Assembly: GCA_024280135.1 (NCBI GenBank)
Contig: JAJRQS010000338.1
Span: 1-8,896 of the forward strand
Direction of reading: 5' to 3'
From: Bacteroidota bacterium
GTDB taxonomy: Bacteria; Bacteroidota; Bacteroidia; Chitinophagales; Saprospiraceae
DNA length: 8,896 nucleotides
Position numbers and translations under genes: made by a program. Below are positions 1-7,186 of the stretch, piece after piece; position 1 is the stretch's first letter, and the number at the start of each line of letters is the position of its first letter. The notes below the pieces were generated by a model. That model did no database searches and was not told the DNA's origin. It saw only the letters and a list, made by a program, of their open reading frames with translations.

Positions 1-1
1 A

Positions 2-766
2 GAAAGTAATTCTTTCGTTGTTCCGATTGTTGATGGATTTGTTTCTGCTAGTGATCTATATGTAGCTTACGATGCGATATGGGTAAAACTCAAGGAGCAT
101 TTTTCATCATACCCTGGTGATGAAAAAGCATTTTACATGACGGATTTAAAAATTGAAAGTGAAGATATCGACCAAATAATTATTACATCAACAACGATAG
201 TAGGTGAAAAAACTATACCAGTCTGGCCTCCGGTATCTCCAGGATGTGCTCCTTTTGTTAAGGGATGGAGAGTTGGGGGTGAAGGCAAATATTGGGTATA
301 TGATGGTGATTGTTCTTATCTAGGTCAAGGATCGGGTCCTTTACCATGCGGGGGAGCCGATTCTAGAGTAGCGTCGATCACAAATCGATGGTATCAGGTA
401 GATCACCCTTTGACACCTCCTTCACCAGATAATGCTTGTCACGAAGGATTTATTGATGTTCAGACAATTAATATAACGGGCGGTCTGTGGGGAATGGACG
501 CAAATTCTTTTTCATTTTACGATACCTATTGTATTGAAAAGGACGAGCTAAATGGATATTATTGTGAGATGAGCTCAATAATCGAAAATAATAAAATCAA
601 TGGTAAGGAATTTGTCCATTTAAAGTTAGTATCTCAATTTATTGGAGGCTCTCTTATCCCAGACGCTCATATATCCTATGGAATTCCAGTATGGATAGCA
701 GGGACTTGTCCACCTGAGAACCCCTATACAAAGGTCGCATTAGATGATTTGGCTGAGTTTGAATAA
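2..766 (+). CDS. Hypothetical protein, 5'-truncated by the window edge
   Basis: The reading frame is open from base 2, and the first methionine (ATG at 137) has 45 sense codons before it. The visible 254 codons are therefore probably the C-terminal part of a longer protein, and ATG 137 need not be the start. I do not recognise the family. From that methionine the product has seven cysteines (near residues 37, 59, 71, 100, 132, 143 and 190), many Gly, Pro and aromatic residues, and few Lys/Arg runs. This suits an exported, possibly disulfide-bonded protein, which is inference only. It ends in an acidic stretch (LDDLAEFE) and has no T9SS sorting tail, membrane segment or repeat that I can see. 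An intrinsic terminator follows 15 bases after the stop. The next gene, on the same strand, encodes a secreted protein. The frame is convincing because of its length and sensible composition; the function is unknown. Confidence 0.75.
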   Translation, partial: ESNSFVVPIVDGFVSASDLYVAYDAIWVKLKEHFSSYPGDEKAFYMTDLKIESEDIDQIIITSTTIVGEKTIPVWPPVSPGCAPFVKGWRVGGEGKYWVYDGDCSYLGQGSGPLPCGGADSRVASITNRWYQVDHPLTPPSPDNACHEGFIDVQTINITGGLWGMDANSFSFYDTYCIEKDELNGYYCEMSSIIENNKINGKEFVHLKLVSQFIGGSLIPDAHISYGIPVWIAGTCPPENPYTKVALDDLAEFE

Positions 767-781
767 AATAATTGTTAAATG

Positions 782-808
782 AAGGAGGTTCGAAAGAATC
801 TCCTTTTT
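782..808 (+). terminator. Intrinsic terminator after the first gene
   Basis: A 10-bp stem (782-791 pairing with 796-805, one G-T wobble) closes a GAAA tetraloop and runs into five T residues (804-808). This is a textbook rho-independent shape. It lies 15 bases after the stop of the upstream gene and ends 12 bases before the ATG at 821. Transcription of the next gene must then start within or very near the terminator, or depend on read-through. The left arm contains AAGGAGG, but this is about 30 bases from the ATG and paired, so it is unlikely to be a ribosome binding site. Confidence 0.75.
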
Positions 809-820
809 AAATATTAAGAG

Positions 821-2245
821 ATGAAAAAAATACTTTTTTTAGTTTTATCTTTATTTCAATCCTTTTTTGTCTGTGGTCAAAACGGTTTTGAATATATTCA
901 GGTGGACAATGAGGTGAATTTGAGAGGAGAATCTATTGTTGAATTATCAACAGGAGAGTATGTTGTAGCAATCAGCTCACAAGAAAGTGAAATCGTTTTA
1001 ACTAAATTGAATGAAGGTGGTGACTTGATTCAAATGAGTCATTATGCACATCCAAATCCAAATAAGAAAATTAGAGTTCAAAGTATTTATGCAATTGGAG
1101 ATTCAGTTCTGGTAGTGTTTGGGTCAAATAGTATGTCTGCTTGGATAGGACTGTTTTCTCTTGATTTGGAATTGATGGAAGGGCATGATTATGACTTTCA
1201 GTATGGTAATGTTAGTACGCTTAGTACCAAGTTAGAGTCTGATTCTGTTCTAATTATGACTGGGTACGTAGAAAAAACGCTAAAGGGTTTTACGGGAAGA
1301 ATAAATTTCAACGCTCAGGAATCATTATTTAAGTTCTATATCGATCAATTTATTTTATTTGATATTATACCAAGAAAGGACTCTTTAGGGTATTTGTTAA
1401 TGAGTAGTGCTGAAATGCTTACTACAGATGAGGACTTGAATATAAAAAAAATAGTGGTTGAAAATCTTGCATATCCTGAAAATGCCTCTTGGCACGGTCA
1501 TCTGCATCAGGGCTTTTCTGATAGTACTTACTTATTGTCGAAGTGGTATCTTTATGCTCCATTTGATGGTATTGATAGCACTGGGTTTGTTGTGGGTTTA
1601 ATGAATGTATCAGATTATAAATATAGCCAACATACACCTTTTTTTAAGACTATAGAAGGGGCTAATGGTATTTCGTATCCTGCTCTAGAACGGAGTATTT
1701 CTGTTAATTATGATACTGAATCCATTTATTTTGGAGGGACATTGAATATTGATTTCTCTCAGCCAGAGAACATTGTTTCACACTTTGCCATTGCTAGATT
1801 AGACAAAGAATTAAATGTCATTTGGGAAAAGGAATATGGAGACGATCTGAGTTATTTTTTAATGGCAGGAATTTTGGCCACCAAAGATGGCGGTTGCATT
1901 GCATACGGTTACCGAGTACGATTTCAGGATGGTTCTAGAAGGGAAGCTTATATTTTAAAGATTGATCCAGATGGACTTGTTACTGGAGAAGTCAATATCC
2001 CTATTAAAGAAAAACGAGTTTTTGCTTACCCTAACCCCGCCTATCACCAAGTTTATTTTAGTATCCCAGAACATAAAAACCAAGTCAGATTAAAATTATT
2101 CGACGGGGCTGGTCGCTTGGTGTTTAACCAAAAAATTAACCCTGACTCAGCAATAGATGTTTCCTCTCTTCATCGAGGTGTTTTTACCTATCAGTTGATG
2201 AGTATGAAAGAAGTTTTAGGTGTGGGGAAATTGGTGCTTCAATAA
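821..2245 (+). CDS. Secreted protein with T9SS C-terminal sorting domain
   Basis: The 474-residue product begins with a signal peptide (MKK, then a hydrophobic stretch to about residue 17, likely cut near VCGQ at 17-20). It ends with a type A T9SS sorting domain at about 399-474: YPNPA at 403-407, then the LFDGAGRLV strand, a DVSSLHRGVFTYQL segment and a terminal KLVLQ. Proteins with this tail cross the outer membrane by the Por/Spr type IX system, and the tail is normally removed when the protein is released or anchored. The middle (20-398) is rich in beta strands, with phrases such as STGEYVVAI, TKDGGCIAYGY and YILKIDPDGLV. These resemble the degenerate propeller-type repeats often found before this tail in Bacteroidota. 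No catalytic motif is visible, so the role on or outside the cell is unknown. No -7 element of the TAnnTTTG type lies between the previous stop and this ATG. The start is set by the signal peptide. Confidence 0.9.
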   Translation: MKKILFLVLSLFQSFFVCGQNGFEYIQVDNEVNLRGESIVELSTGEYVVAISSQESEIVLTKLNEGGDLIQMSHYAHPNPNKKIRVQSIYAIGDSVLVVFGSNSMSAWIGLFSLDLELMEGHDYDFQYGNVSTLSTKLESDSVLIMTGYVEKTLKGFTGRINFNAQESLFKFYIDQFILFDIIPRKDSLGYLLMSSAEMLTTDEDLNIKKIVVENLAYPENASWHGHLHQGFSDSTYLLSKWYLYAPFDGIDSTGFVVGLMNVSDYKYSQHTPFFKTIEGANGISYPALERSISVNYDTESIYFGGTLNIDFSQPENIVSHFAIARLDKELNVIWEKEYGDDLSYFLMAGILATKDGGCIAYGYRVRFQDGSRREAYILKIDPDGLVTGEVNIPIKEKRVFAYPNPAYHQVYFSIPEHKNQVRLKLFDGAGRLVFNQKINPDSAIDVSSLHRGVFTYQLMSMKEVLGVGKLVLQ

Positions 2246-2330
2246 AGTAGAAGATTGAATTCGTGCATTCGTGGTAGAGCCTATGTCGTATATGGGTGGA
2301 AGTCCATACCTAAGAAGGAAATCGGACAAT

Positions 2331-3197
2331 CTAAACAAAGTAATCCAAAACAAACAAACTACCAAAGACGGCAGAAGCAATTCCGTTAGTAGTAAAAAAT
2401 GCCATATTAACCCGACTCAAGTCATTGGGTTTGACAATCAGGTGCTGATAAAATAAAGACGCAAGAAACACGCCTCCTCCGATCCAAGTAATCCATCCCA
2501 TTTGCAGCGTCTTAGTTTGTGTTAAATAAACGGCATAGACCAGTATGCCAGCAGTGAAAATATGGGTAATAGTTGATAATAATAAAGCCCCTTTTCCGCC
2601 CAAATAAGTAGGAATCGATTTAAGGTTCTGGGTGTTGTCAAAAGATTCATCTTGCAATGAATAAATAATATCAAATCCGGCAACCCAACCAAATACAACA
2701 ATTCCAAACAGAACAGGAATGATATCAAATTGACCGGTTACAGCTAGATAAGCCCCAACAGGAGATAAAGCAAGCCCCAACCCCAAGACATAATGACTCA
2801 GAGAAGTAAAACGCTTCGTATAACTATAGCCCATAATAACAAGCAAGGCAATTGGAGAAAGCTTAAAGCAAAGCGGATTGATCAGCCAAGAAACCCATAC
2901 AAAAAGGACTACATTAATAATAATAAAAATCAATGCATTTTGCGGTTTGATAATGCCAGCCGCAATTTCTCTACCTGCTGTTCTAGGATTGGCCTTGTCG
3001 ATTTTTCGATCTGCGTATCGATTAAAAGCCATTGCAGCACTTCTTGCAAAAACCATTGCCAAAACTACCCAGCCTAATTTATCAAAAGGAATTCCATTGT
3101 CCATTTTGATTACACCTAAGAAAAAGCCTACCATTGCAAAAGGTAAAGCAAAAATGGTATGGCTGAATTTTATAAGGGATAGGTAGTTTTGGAGCAT
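2331..3197 (-). CDS. ubiA: UbiA-family polyprenyltransferase (4-hydroxybenzoate polyprenyltransferase-like; MqnP candidate)
   Basis: This 288-residue integral membrane protein belongs to the UbiA prenyltransferase superfamily, which joins a polyprenyl diphosphate to an aromatic acceptor in the inner membrane. The first Asp-rich motif is N59-R-Y-A-D63-R-K-I-D67, followed by NPRTAGREI. The second is D176-I-I-Y-S-L-Q-D183-E-S-F-D187. These bind the Mg2+-diphosphate, and both are intact. Long hydrophobic stretches fit the usual eight or nine helices, and the length is normal. The short form, with YSLQDE, resembles the 'other UbiA' subgroup that serves as MqnP in the futalosine route to menaquinone. 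As Bacteroidota generally use menaquinone, MqnP is the likelier role than ubiquinone synthesis. This is inference, and ubiA is given as a family label. The gene starts two bases after the stop of the DUF1573 gene, so the two are almost certainly co-transcribed. It is the last gene of the - strand block and converges on the T9SS client gene. Confidence 0.92.
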   Translation of the reverse strand: MLQNYLSLIKFSHTIFALPFAMVGFFLGVIKMDNGIPFDKLGWVVLAMVFARSAAMAFNRYADRKIDKANPRTAGREIAAGIIKPQNALIFIIINVVLFVWVSWLINPLCFKLSPIALLVIMGYSYTKRFTSLSHYVLGLGLALSPVGAYLAVTGQFDIIPVLFGIVVFGWVAGFDIIYSLQDESFDNTQNLKSIPTYLGGKGALLLSTITHIFTAGILVYAVYLTQTKTLQMGWITWIGGGVFLASLFYQHLIVKPNDLSRVNMAFFTTNGIASAVFGSLFVLDYFV

Positions 3198-3199
3198 GG

Positions 3200-3730
3200 T
3201 TATTTTTTCGGCTTAGGAGTCACTTTTCCTTTGATGGTCAAGACTGTTTTTGCCGGCTCTGTATTTGCCGTTAAAGTGACCGTTTTAGAGTTTGTCCCGG
3301 GCTTTCCTTTAGAGTCAAAAACAACATCTATTTTGCCAGTTTCTCCCGGAAGAACAGGGTCAGTAGAGTAGGAAGGTACAGTACATCCACAGCTTCCTTT
3401 AGCATTAGAAATGACTAATGGTTCAGTCCCAGTGTTCGTGAAAACATAAGTATGTTTTGCTTTGTCTCCTTCTTTGATAGTACCGTAGTCAAATATTTTA
3501 TTTTTAAAACTAATAGTAGTAGTCGGTTGGTTTACTTCTACAGTATTGTCATTAAACTTGTTAACCCGTTCGTTTCCTTTTTGAACTGCATTTTTTTGAG
3601 TGGAAGACGTGTTTGACACAAGTTTTTGTTTAGCCTGTTCCCGAATGTCTTTATCCGTGCTTGAAACAGATTGGCAAGCAGATAAAGAAAAGAGGGCTAT
3701 GGAAAGCAGTAGAAAGAATTTGTTAGTCAT
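3200..3730 (-). CDS. DUF1573 domain lipoprotein
   Basis: The 176-residue product has a lipoprotein signal peptide with lipobox LSAC, the lipidated cysteine being C19. A low-complexity polar linker rich in Ser, Thr, Asn and Lys follows (20-70). A DUF1573 domain spans about 72-160, with the family hallmarks FDYGTIKEGD (80-89), FTNTGTEPLVI (97-107), SCGCTVP (113-119) and LPGETGKIDVVFDSKGKPG (127-145). The fold is a small immunoglobulin-like beta sandwich common in Bacteroidota envelope proteins, and its biochemical function is not established. The protein ends in a basic tail (KVTPKPKK). It is expected in the periplasm or on an envelope membrane, tethered by lipid. The gene is 39 bases downstream of the PolX-like gene and 2 bases upstream of the prenyltransferase gene. 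I see no promoter of its own in the 39-base gap, only an A-rich leader before the ATG, as is usual in Bacteroidota. Confidence 0.93.
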   Translation of the reverse strand: MTNKFFLLLSIALFSLSACQSVSSTDKDIREQAKQKLVSNTSSTQKNAVQKGNERVNKFNDNTVEVNQPTTTISFKNKIFDYGTIKEGDKAKHTYVFTNTGTEPLVISNAKGSCGCTVPSYSTDPVLPGETGKIDVVFDSKGKPGTNSKTVTLTANTEPAKTVLTIKGKVTPKPKK

Positions 3731-3769
3731 TTTTTTTAGTTTTAATTATCAAATTTTTGAAGTGTAAAG

Positions 3770-5428
3770 TTATTGTGGTTTTTTGTTAATTCCAAATGAT
3801 TGGAGAAATGTCTTGAAGTCTTTTAAGGATGATGAACTAATATTGTCAAGGGGTGTAAGCCCTCCTTTTCTTGCAGCAAATACACCATATTGTATATCGT
3901 CAATGCCTTTGGTGCTGTGCGCATCTGGATTGATGGAGATTTTTACCCCTTTGTTGATTGCTTTCTCAATCCATTGATAATCAAGGTCTAATCGATAGGG
4001 ATTCGCATTCAATTCGATGGCAACCTGATTGGCAGCACACGCATCAATTACTTTTTCGAAGTTGACAGGGTAGCCTTCTCTTGCGAGTAAAAGCCGTCCA
4101 GTAGGATGACCCAATATATGAGTATAGGGATTTTCAATGGCTTTGATCAATCTATTGGTGGCGGTGGCTTTGTCCATTTTTAAATTTGAGTGAATGGACG
4201 CAATGACAACATCAAATTGATCCAACAAGCTGTCCTCATAATCTAAGTTCCCATTAAACAATATATCAGATTCAATGCCTTTAAAAATATAAAAATGCGC
4301 TATCTTTTTATTTAATTCTTCTATTTCTTTAAATTGAGCAAGTACCCGTTCTTTTTTTAAGCCATTTGCATAGAAAGCTGATTTAGAGTGGTCCGTAATC
4401 ACCAGATATTCATAACCTTTTTCTTTGGCAGCAAGAGCCATTTCCTCGATGGTGTTGTGCCCATCACTCCATTGGCTATGGCTGTGTATGACGCCTTTAA
4501 TATCATTTATTGTTATTAGATTATCAATAGTTGATTGCTTCGGAATAATAGTATTCCATCTTAATTCGGGTGGGATTACGGGTAGGTTGGCTTGCGCAAA
4601 AATAGCTTTTTCATTTTTGGTTTGATGGGTGCCGTTTATGCTTGATAATACAAGTTTTTGAAATTCCTCTGAACCGGTAGAATTAAACAATGCCAACCCA
4701 TATTCTTCACTAGATACAAATTGGATAGAGAAAGGAATATTGCCTTTTGAAATTCCATTTAATTGTGTATTATCTGTTGCTTCTAATTTTGGGTAAGCTT
4801 GCGCAAAATCCGTAAAATCAGCATTCGTTATAAAATTAATTTTACTCAAGAGTAAGTCCTTTTCCCGAAAGGGACCCGTAAAAGAAATTTGTCTGTTTGG
4901 AGGTAGGTTTTGGGAAAAGAAATCTAGTAATATTTCTCCCTCAGGGAAGACAGCAGCATATAAAAATAGATCCCGATTACGCATTGAGAAATAAATCTTT
5001 TCAATGATGTCCGCCTGCGTTTTTTTCCCAAAACCTTTTAATGCAGTAAGTCTATTCTCATTGCAAGCATAGAGCAGTTCAACAGGAGATTCCACCTGTA
5101 AGTCTTTCCAAATAGTCCGAACTTTTTTCGGGCCAATTCCTTTAATTTCTAGTATCTCAATGACGCCCTTTGGTGTTTTTTTGTAAAAATCTTCAAGTGC
5201 TGTAAGTCGCTGATTATCAACAATTTCTTTAATTTTCAATGCCGTATTTTTACCAATCCCTTTGATGGAAGTAATATTTTCAATTGACATTTCCGCAAGG
5301 GGAGTGGGGGACTTTCGGATACTTAAATAAGCATTTTTATAAGTACGGATTTTAAATGGATTATCTTGGTGTAATTCCATTATTTTTGCAAGACGGTCGA
5401 AGTATGCCGCTATTTCTTTATTGGTCAT
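3770..5428 (-). CDS. polX: PolX-like protein: HhH and PHP domains with degenerate polymerase domain
   Basis: The 552-residue protein has the layout of bacterial family X DNA polymerase (about 570 residues). Helix-hairpin-helix DNA-binding elements lie at about 47-70 (IKGIGKNTA), 91-110 (IKGIGPKKV) and 127-145 (LKGFGKKT). A polymerase-type palm spans about 155-290, and a C-terminal PHP phosphoesterase spans about 310-545. The PHP metal-ligand motifs all look intact: H315-S-H317, D322, D346-H347, E386, H413, H441 and D502-A-H504. PHP domains of PolX act as 3'-5' exonuclease and phosphatase in base excision repair. The palm is not intact. The usual GSxRR...DxD motif reads GPFRE...KIN (185-198), the third catalytic Asp position reads Ser (FSIQF, S234), and YFTGS reads NSTGS (249-253). 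Polymerase activity is therefore predicted to be lost. The start is unambiguous (MTNKEIAAYFDRLAKIMELH matches the family N-terminus). The gene begins 5 bases after the YCF48-like lipoprotein gene. Confidence 0.93.
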   Translation of the reverse strand: MTNKEIAAYFDRLAKIMELHQDNPFKIRTYKNAYLSIRKSPTPLAEMSIENITSIKGIGKNTALKIKEIVDNQRLTALEDFYKKTPKGVIEILEIKGIGPKKVRTIWKDLQVESPVELLYACNENRLTALKGFGKKTQADIIEKIYFSMRNRDLFLYAAVFPEGEILLDFFSQNLPPNRQISFTGPFREKDLLLSKINFITNADFTDFAQAYPKLEATDNTQLNGISKGNIPFSIQFVSSEEYGLALFNSTGSEEFQKLVLSSINGTHQTKNEKAIFAQANLPVIPPELRWNTIIPKQSTIDNLITINDIKGVIHSHSQWSDGHNTIEEMALAAKEKGYEYLVITDHSKSAFYANGLKKERVLAQFKEIEELNKKIAHFYIFKGIESDILFNGNLDYEDSLLDQFDVVIASIHSNLKMDKATATNRLIKAIENPYTHILGHPTGRLLLAREGYPVNFEKVIDACAANQVAIELNANPYRLDLDYQWIEKAINKGVKISINPDAHSTKGIDDIQYGVFAARKGGLTPLDNISSSSLKDFKTFLQSFGINKKPQ

Positions 5429-5433
5429 TTGGG

Positions 5434-6408
5434 TTAGAAATTTGGATCAAAGGTAACCATTTTTCCATTCTTACCTACTAGTACTCCAATTTCGGCACAA
5501 ACCGCAATATCATGAAATTCAATATCGGGAAGCCCTTTTGCAATGATCCAATTTAGTCCCCCATCAGTCGTCTTCCATAGAAGCCCTTTTTCGCCAGTAA
5601 TGAAACCCGTATCTTCATTTATAAAATGGATGGCTCGAAAGGCACGGTTAGGAGAGTAGGTGTTTTTTTCAATGAGGTGAATCCAAGTTTTTCCACCATC
5701 GGTTGATTTTAGAATAGAGCCCGCATTGCCAACAATATAGCCAGAGGTGGGTGTCGGGAAATCTACATCTACATAAAAATCTCCAATGTAAGGGAGACGG
5801 TCCCAATCTCCATTGATCTGTCGTTTATAAATGGCGCCATATCCAACGGCGATGGCATTCGTATTACTAATTACTGAAACGGCTCGAAGTGATTCTTCAA
5901 GGGTATCAATGCGCACCGTTTTGAGGTCCTGAGCGATGTTAAAAATAAAGCCATTATGGTACGATACACCCGCCACGGCAACCCCCATAGTATCATTGAG
6001 CATGTCAATATCCCTCAAAATATGCAGGTTGTCAAAAAGGTGACCATAATGCCAGTTAGCCAAAGAATCGGCAGATTTAGTCAAAAAATAGCCAGTATAA
6101 CCTACTGAATAAAGGTTGTTTTTAGAATCTAGACAAATGGCATTTAGTCTTTTGGGCGCAAGCGAATCAGCGTGGGATGCAAGTTGACCATTTACTTGAA
6201 AGTAGAAACCGTTTGACCAAGTTTCACCACCCACGATATGCCATTTGTCGCAAGACTCCATTTTAACGGAGGTAAGATCTACATCCGTTTGGAGATCAAA
6301 AAAAGCCCATGAGATTGTTGCTTCAGGTTTTTTGGTACAAGCAAAAAAACTCAAAAGCAACAACCCCAGGGCTATGGAAAAAAATACTGAATCTTTAACT
6401 CCTTTCAT
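5434..6408 (-). CDS. YCF48-like beta-propeller lipoprotein
   Basis: The 324-residue product has a lipoprotein signal peptide with a hydrophobic core (residues 8-22) and a cysteine at C24 in SFFAC, a loose lipobox but common in Bacteroidota. The body is made of propeller-like repeats. The clearest two are FPTPTSGYIVG...KSTDGGKTW (217-242) and FINEDTGFITG...KTTDGGLNW (262-287). They carry the D-GG-x-x-W signature of YCF48/BNR-type repeats, and weaker copies precede them (for example VGYTGYFLTKSADSLANW at about 102-119). Photosynthetic YCF48 helps assemble photosystem II. In heterotrophic Bacteroidota such proteins are simply envelope beta-propellers of unknown role, so a photosynthetic function should not be inferred. 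It is expected at an envelope membrane, facing the periplasm or outside. The gene lies 45 bases after the small secreted protein gene and 5 bases before the PolX-like gene. Confidence 0.88.
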   Translation of the reverse strand: MKGVKDSVFFSIALGLLLLSFFACTKKPEATISWAFFDLQTDVDLTSVKMESCDKWHIVGGETWSNGFYFQVNGQLASHADSLAPKRLNAICLDSKNNLYSVGYTGYFLTKSADSLANWHYGHLFDNLHILRDIDMLNDTMGVAVAGVSYHNGFIFNIAQDLKTVRIDTLEESLRAVSVISNTNAIAVGYGAIYKRQINGDWDRLPYIGDFYVDVDFPTPTSGYIVGNAGSILKSTDGGKTWIHLIEKNTYSPNRAFRAIHFINEDTGFITGEKGLLWKTTDGGLNWIIAKGLPDIEFHDIAVCAEIGVLVGKNGKMVTFDPNF

Positions 6409-6453
6409 GCTTACTATTCTTATTGAATAATAAGGAATGGAGTAGTATATTGT

Positions 6454-6939
6454 TTATTTGTGCGCTACACGCTTAGGAGCAGTAGGGAAGAAAGCGTGAC
6501 CATAGTGTACATATTCTTCATCAGCCAATAAAGGGAACTTATATTGTTTTCCAAAAGACTTAATAAATGCAGTCAATTCATCTAAAGGAACAACTTTCGA
6601 TTCTGGCTTTGTATAAAAAGCAATATGCTTGATAGAGCCGTCTGTGTTCCAAAATACATTCATCCAAATCTGAATACCGTCGAGGTTGTAATTAATTTCT
6701 TTGGCGTAAGCTTCCATTTCTGTTAGCATACTCATCCATTTGGTATAGGCTTTTTGCATGTCCCCATCACACTCATCCAAAAGCATATTTGAATAATCTT
6801 GTGTCATAGCATCATACGCATCGGCATGTTCTCCTAAGATAAAAGCAAAAGGTAAATCATCAGAGGTATTAGTAGGAGCTTGCGCAAAAGTAATAGTGGC
6901 TACAAAAAATAAAGCCAAAAGAGAAAAAATAGATTTCAT
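6454..6939 (-). CDS. Small secreted protein of unknown function
   Basis: I do not recognise this 161-residue product. It starts with a clear signal peptide (MKSIFSLLALFFVATITFAQ, likely cut at the AQA, near residue 19-21). The mature part is acidic at its N-terminal half: ILGEHADAYDAM, then a probable helix with a single cysteine, C57, in DECDGDMQKAY. The C-terminal half looks like an alpha/beta domain: IQIWMNVFWNTDGSIKHIAF (89-108), LDELTAFIKSFGKQYKFPL (119-137), and HYGHAFFPTAPKR (145-157) near the end. That last half is compact and pattern-rich enough to be a conserved domain. No lipobox, sorting tail or transmembrane segment is seen after the signal peptide, so it is probably periplasmic. 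It is the first gene of the five-gene - strand block. A promoter candidate lies about 75-105 bases upstream. Confidence 0.85.
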   Translation of the reverse strand: MKSIFSLLALFFVATITFAQAPTNTSDDLPFAFILGEHADAYDAMTQDYSNMLLDECDGDMQKAYTKWMSMLTEMEAYAKEINYNLDGIQIWMNVFWNTDGSIKHIAFYTKPESKVVPLDELTAFIKSFGKQYKFPLLADEEYVHYGHAFFPTAPKRVAHK

Positions 6940-7012
6940 AATCTAAAAATTTGATTGTTTAATGAAAAACTATACCAATTGGAATAGCATTTTACATTGG
7001 GGAATACAATAA

Positions 7013-7044
7013 CAAAGTAAACAAAATAGATGCCAAAAAGCAAA
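7013..7044 (-). promoter_or_regulatory. Candidate promoter for the - strand block
   Basis: Read on the - strand, TTTG (7044-7041) is followed after 20 bases by TTACTTTG (7020-7013). This matches the Bacteroidota -7 consensus TAnnTTTG at every fixed position except the second. Transcription would start near 7005, giving a leader of about 65 bases before the ATG at 6939. It is the best candidate upstream of the five-gene block, but AT-rich DNA makes one-mismatch hits fairly common. Confidence 0.35.
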
Positions 7045-7099
7045 TTATTACCTCTGATGTTGTGTTTTCAACGTGTTAAACATCTTTTTTGTCTTATAA

Positions 7100-7132
7100 T
7101 TGCCCTTGTCATACTGTATTTTAATATCTTTG
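7100..7132 (+). promoter_or_regulatory. Candidate Bacteroidota promoter for cvpA
   Basis: TTG at 7100-7102 is followed after 22 bases by TATCTTTG (7125-7132), an exact match to the TAnnTTTG -7 element read by the Bacteroidota primary sigma factor. A second TTG at 7106-7108 would give a gap of 16. Transcription would begin near 7139, about 48 bases before the CvpA-family start codon. It lies back to back with the - strand candidate, about 55 bases away, so the 247-base gap would hold divergent promoters. Confidence 0.55.
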
Positions 7133-7186
7133 CTCATGAGAAAACAAAGTTCTCTATTGAGGGAAGTAAACTGAAACAAACATACG

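Noticed and set aside
783..788. AAGGAGG-like sequence as a Shine-Dalgarno site for the gene at 821
   Set aside because: It is about 30 bases from the ATG, sits inside a terminator stem, and Bacteroidota make little use of such sites.
2288..2309. Small hairpin (arms near 2291-2295 and 2304-2308) between the convergent genes, considered as a terminator
   Set aside because: The stem has only about five pairs, with an eight-base loop and no T run on either strand.
2271..2456. A 61-codon + strand frame after the T9SS client gene
   Set aside because: Most of it lies antisense to the 3' end of the prenyltransferase gene, and its composition is unlike a folded protein.
3719..5428. The DUF1573 and PolX-like proteins both begin with MTNK, suggesting a duplicated start region
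   Set aside because: The match is only four codons with synonymous differences, and the following sequences are unrelated.
5434..6408. A photosystem II assembly role suggested by the YCF48-like repeats
   Set aside because: Nothing in the window is photosynthetic; the repeat type is widespread in heterotrophic Bacteroidota envelope proteins.
6417..6436. AT-rich hairpin (CTTATT 6419-6424 with AATAAG 6429-6434) in the gap before the YCF48-like gene
   Set aside because: Six A-T-rich pairs next to a start codon in AT-rich DNA are expected by chance, and no T run follows on the - strand.
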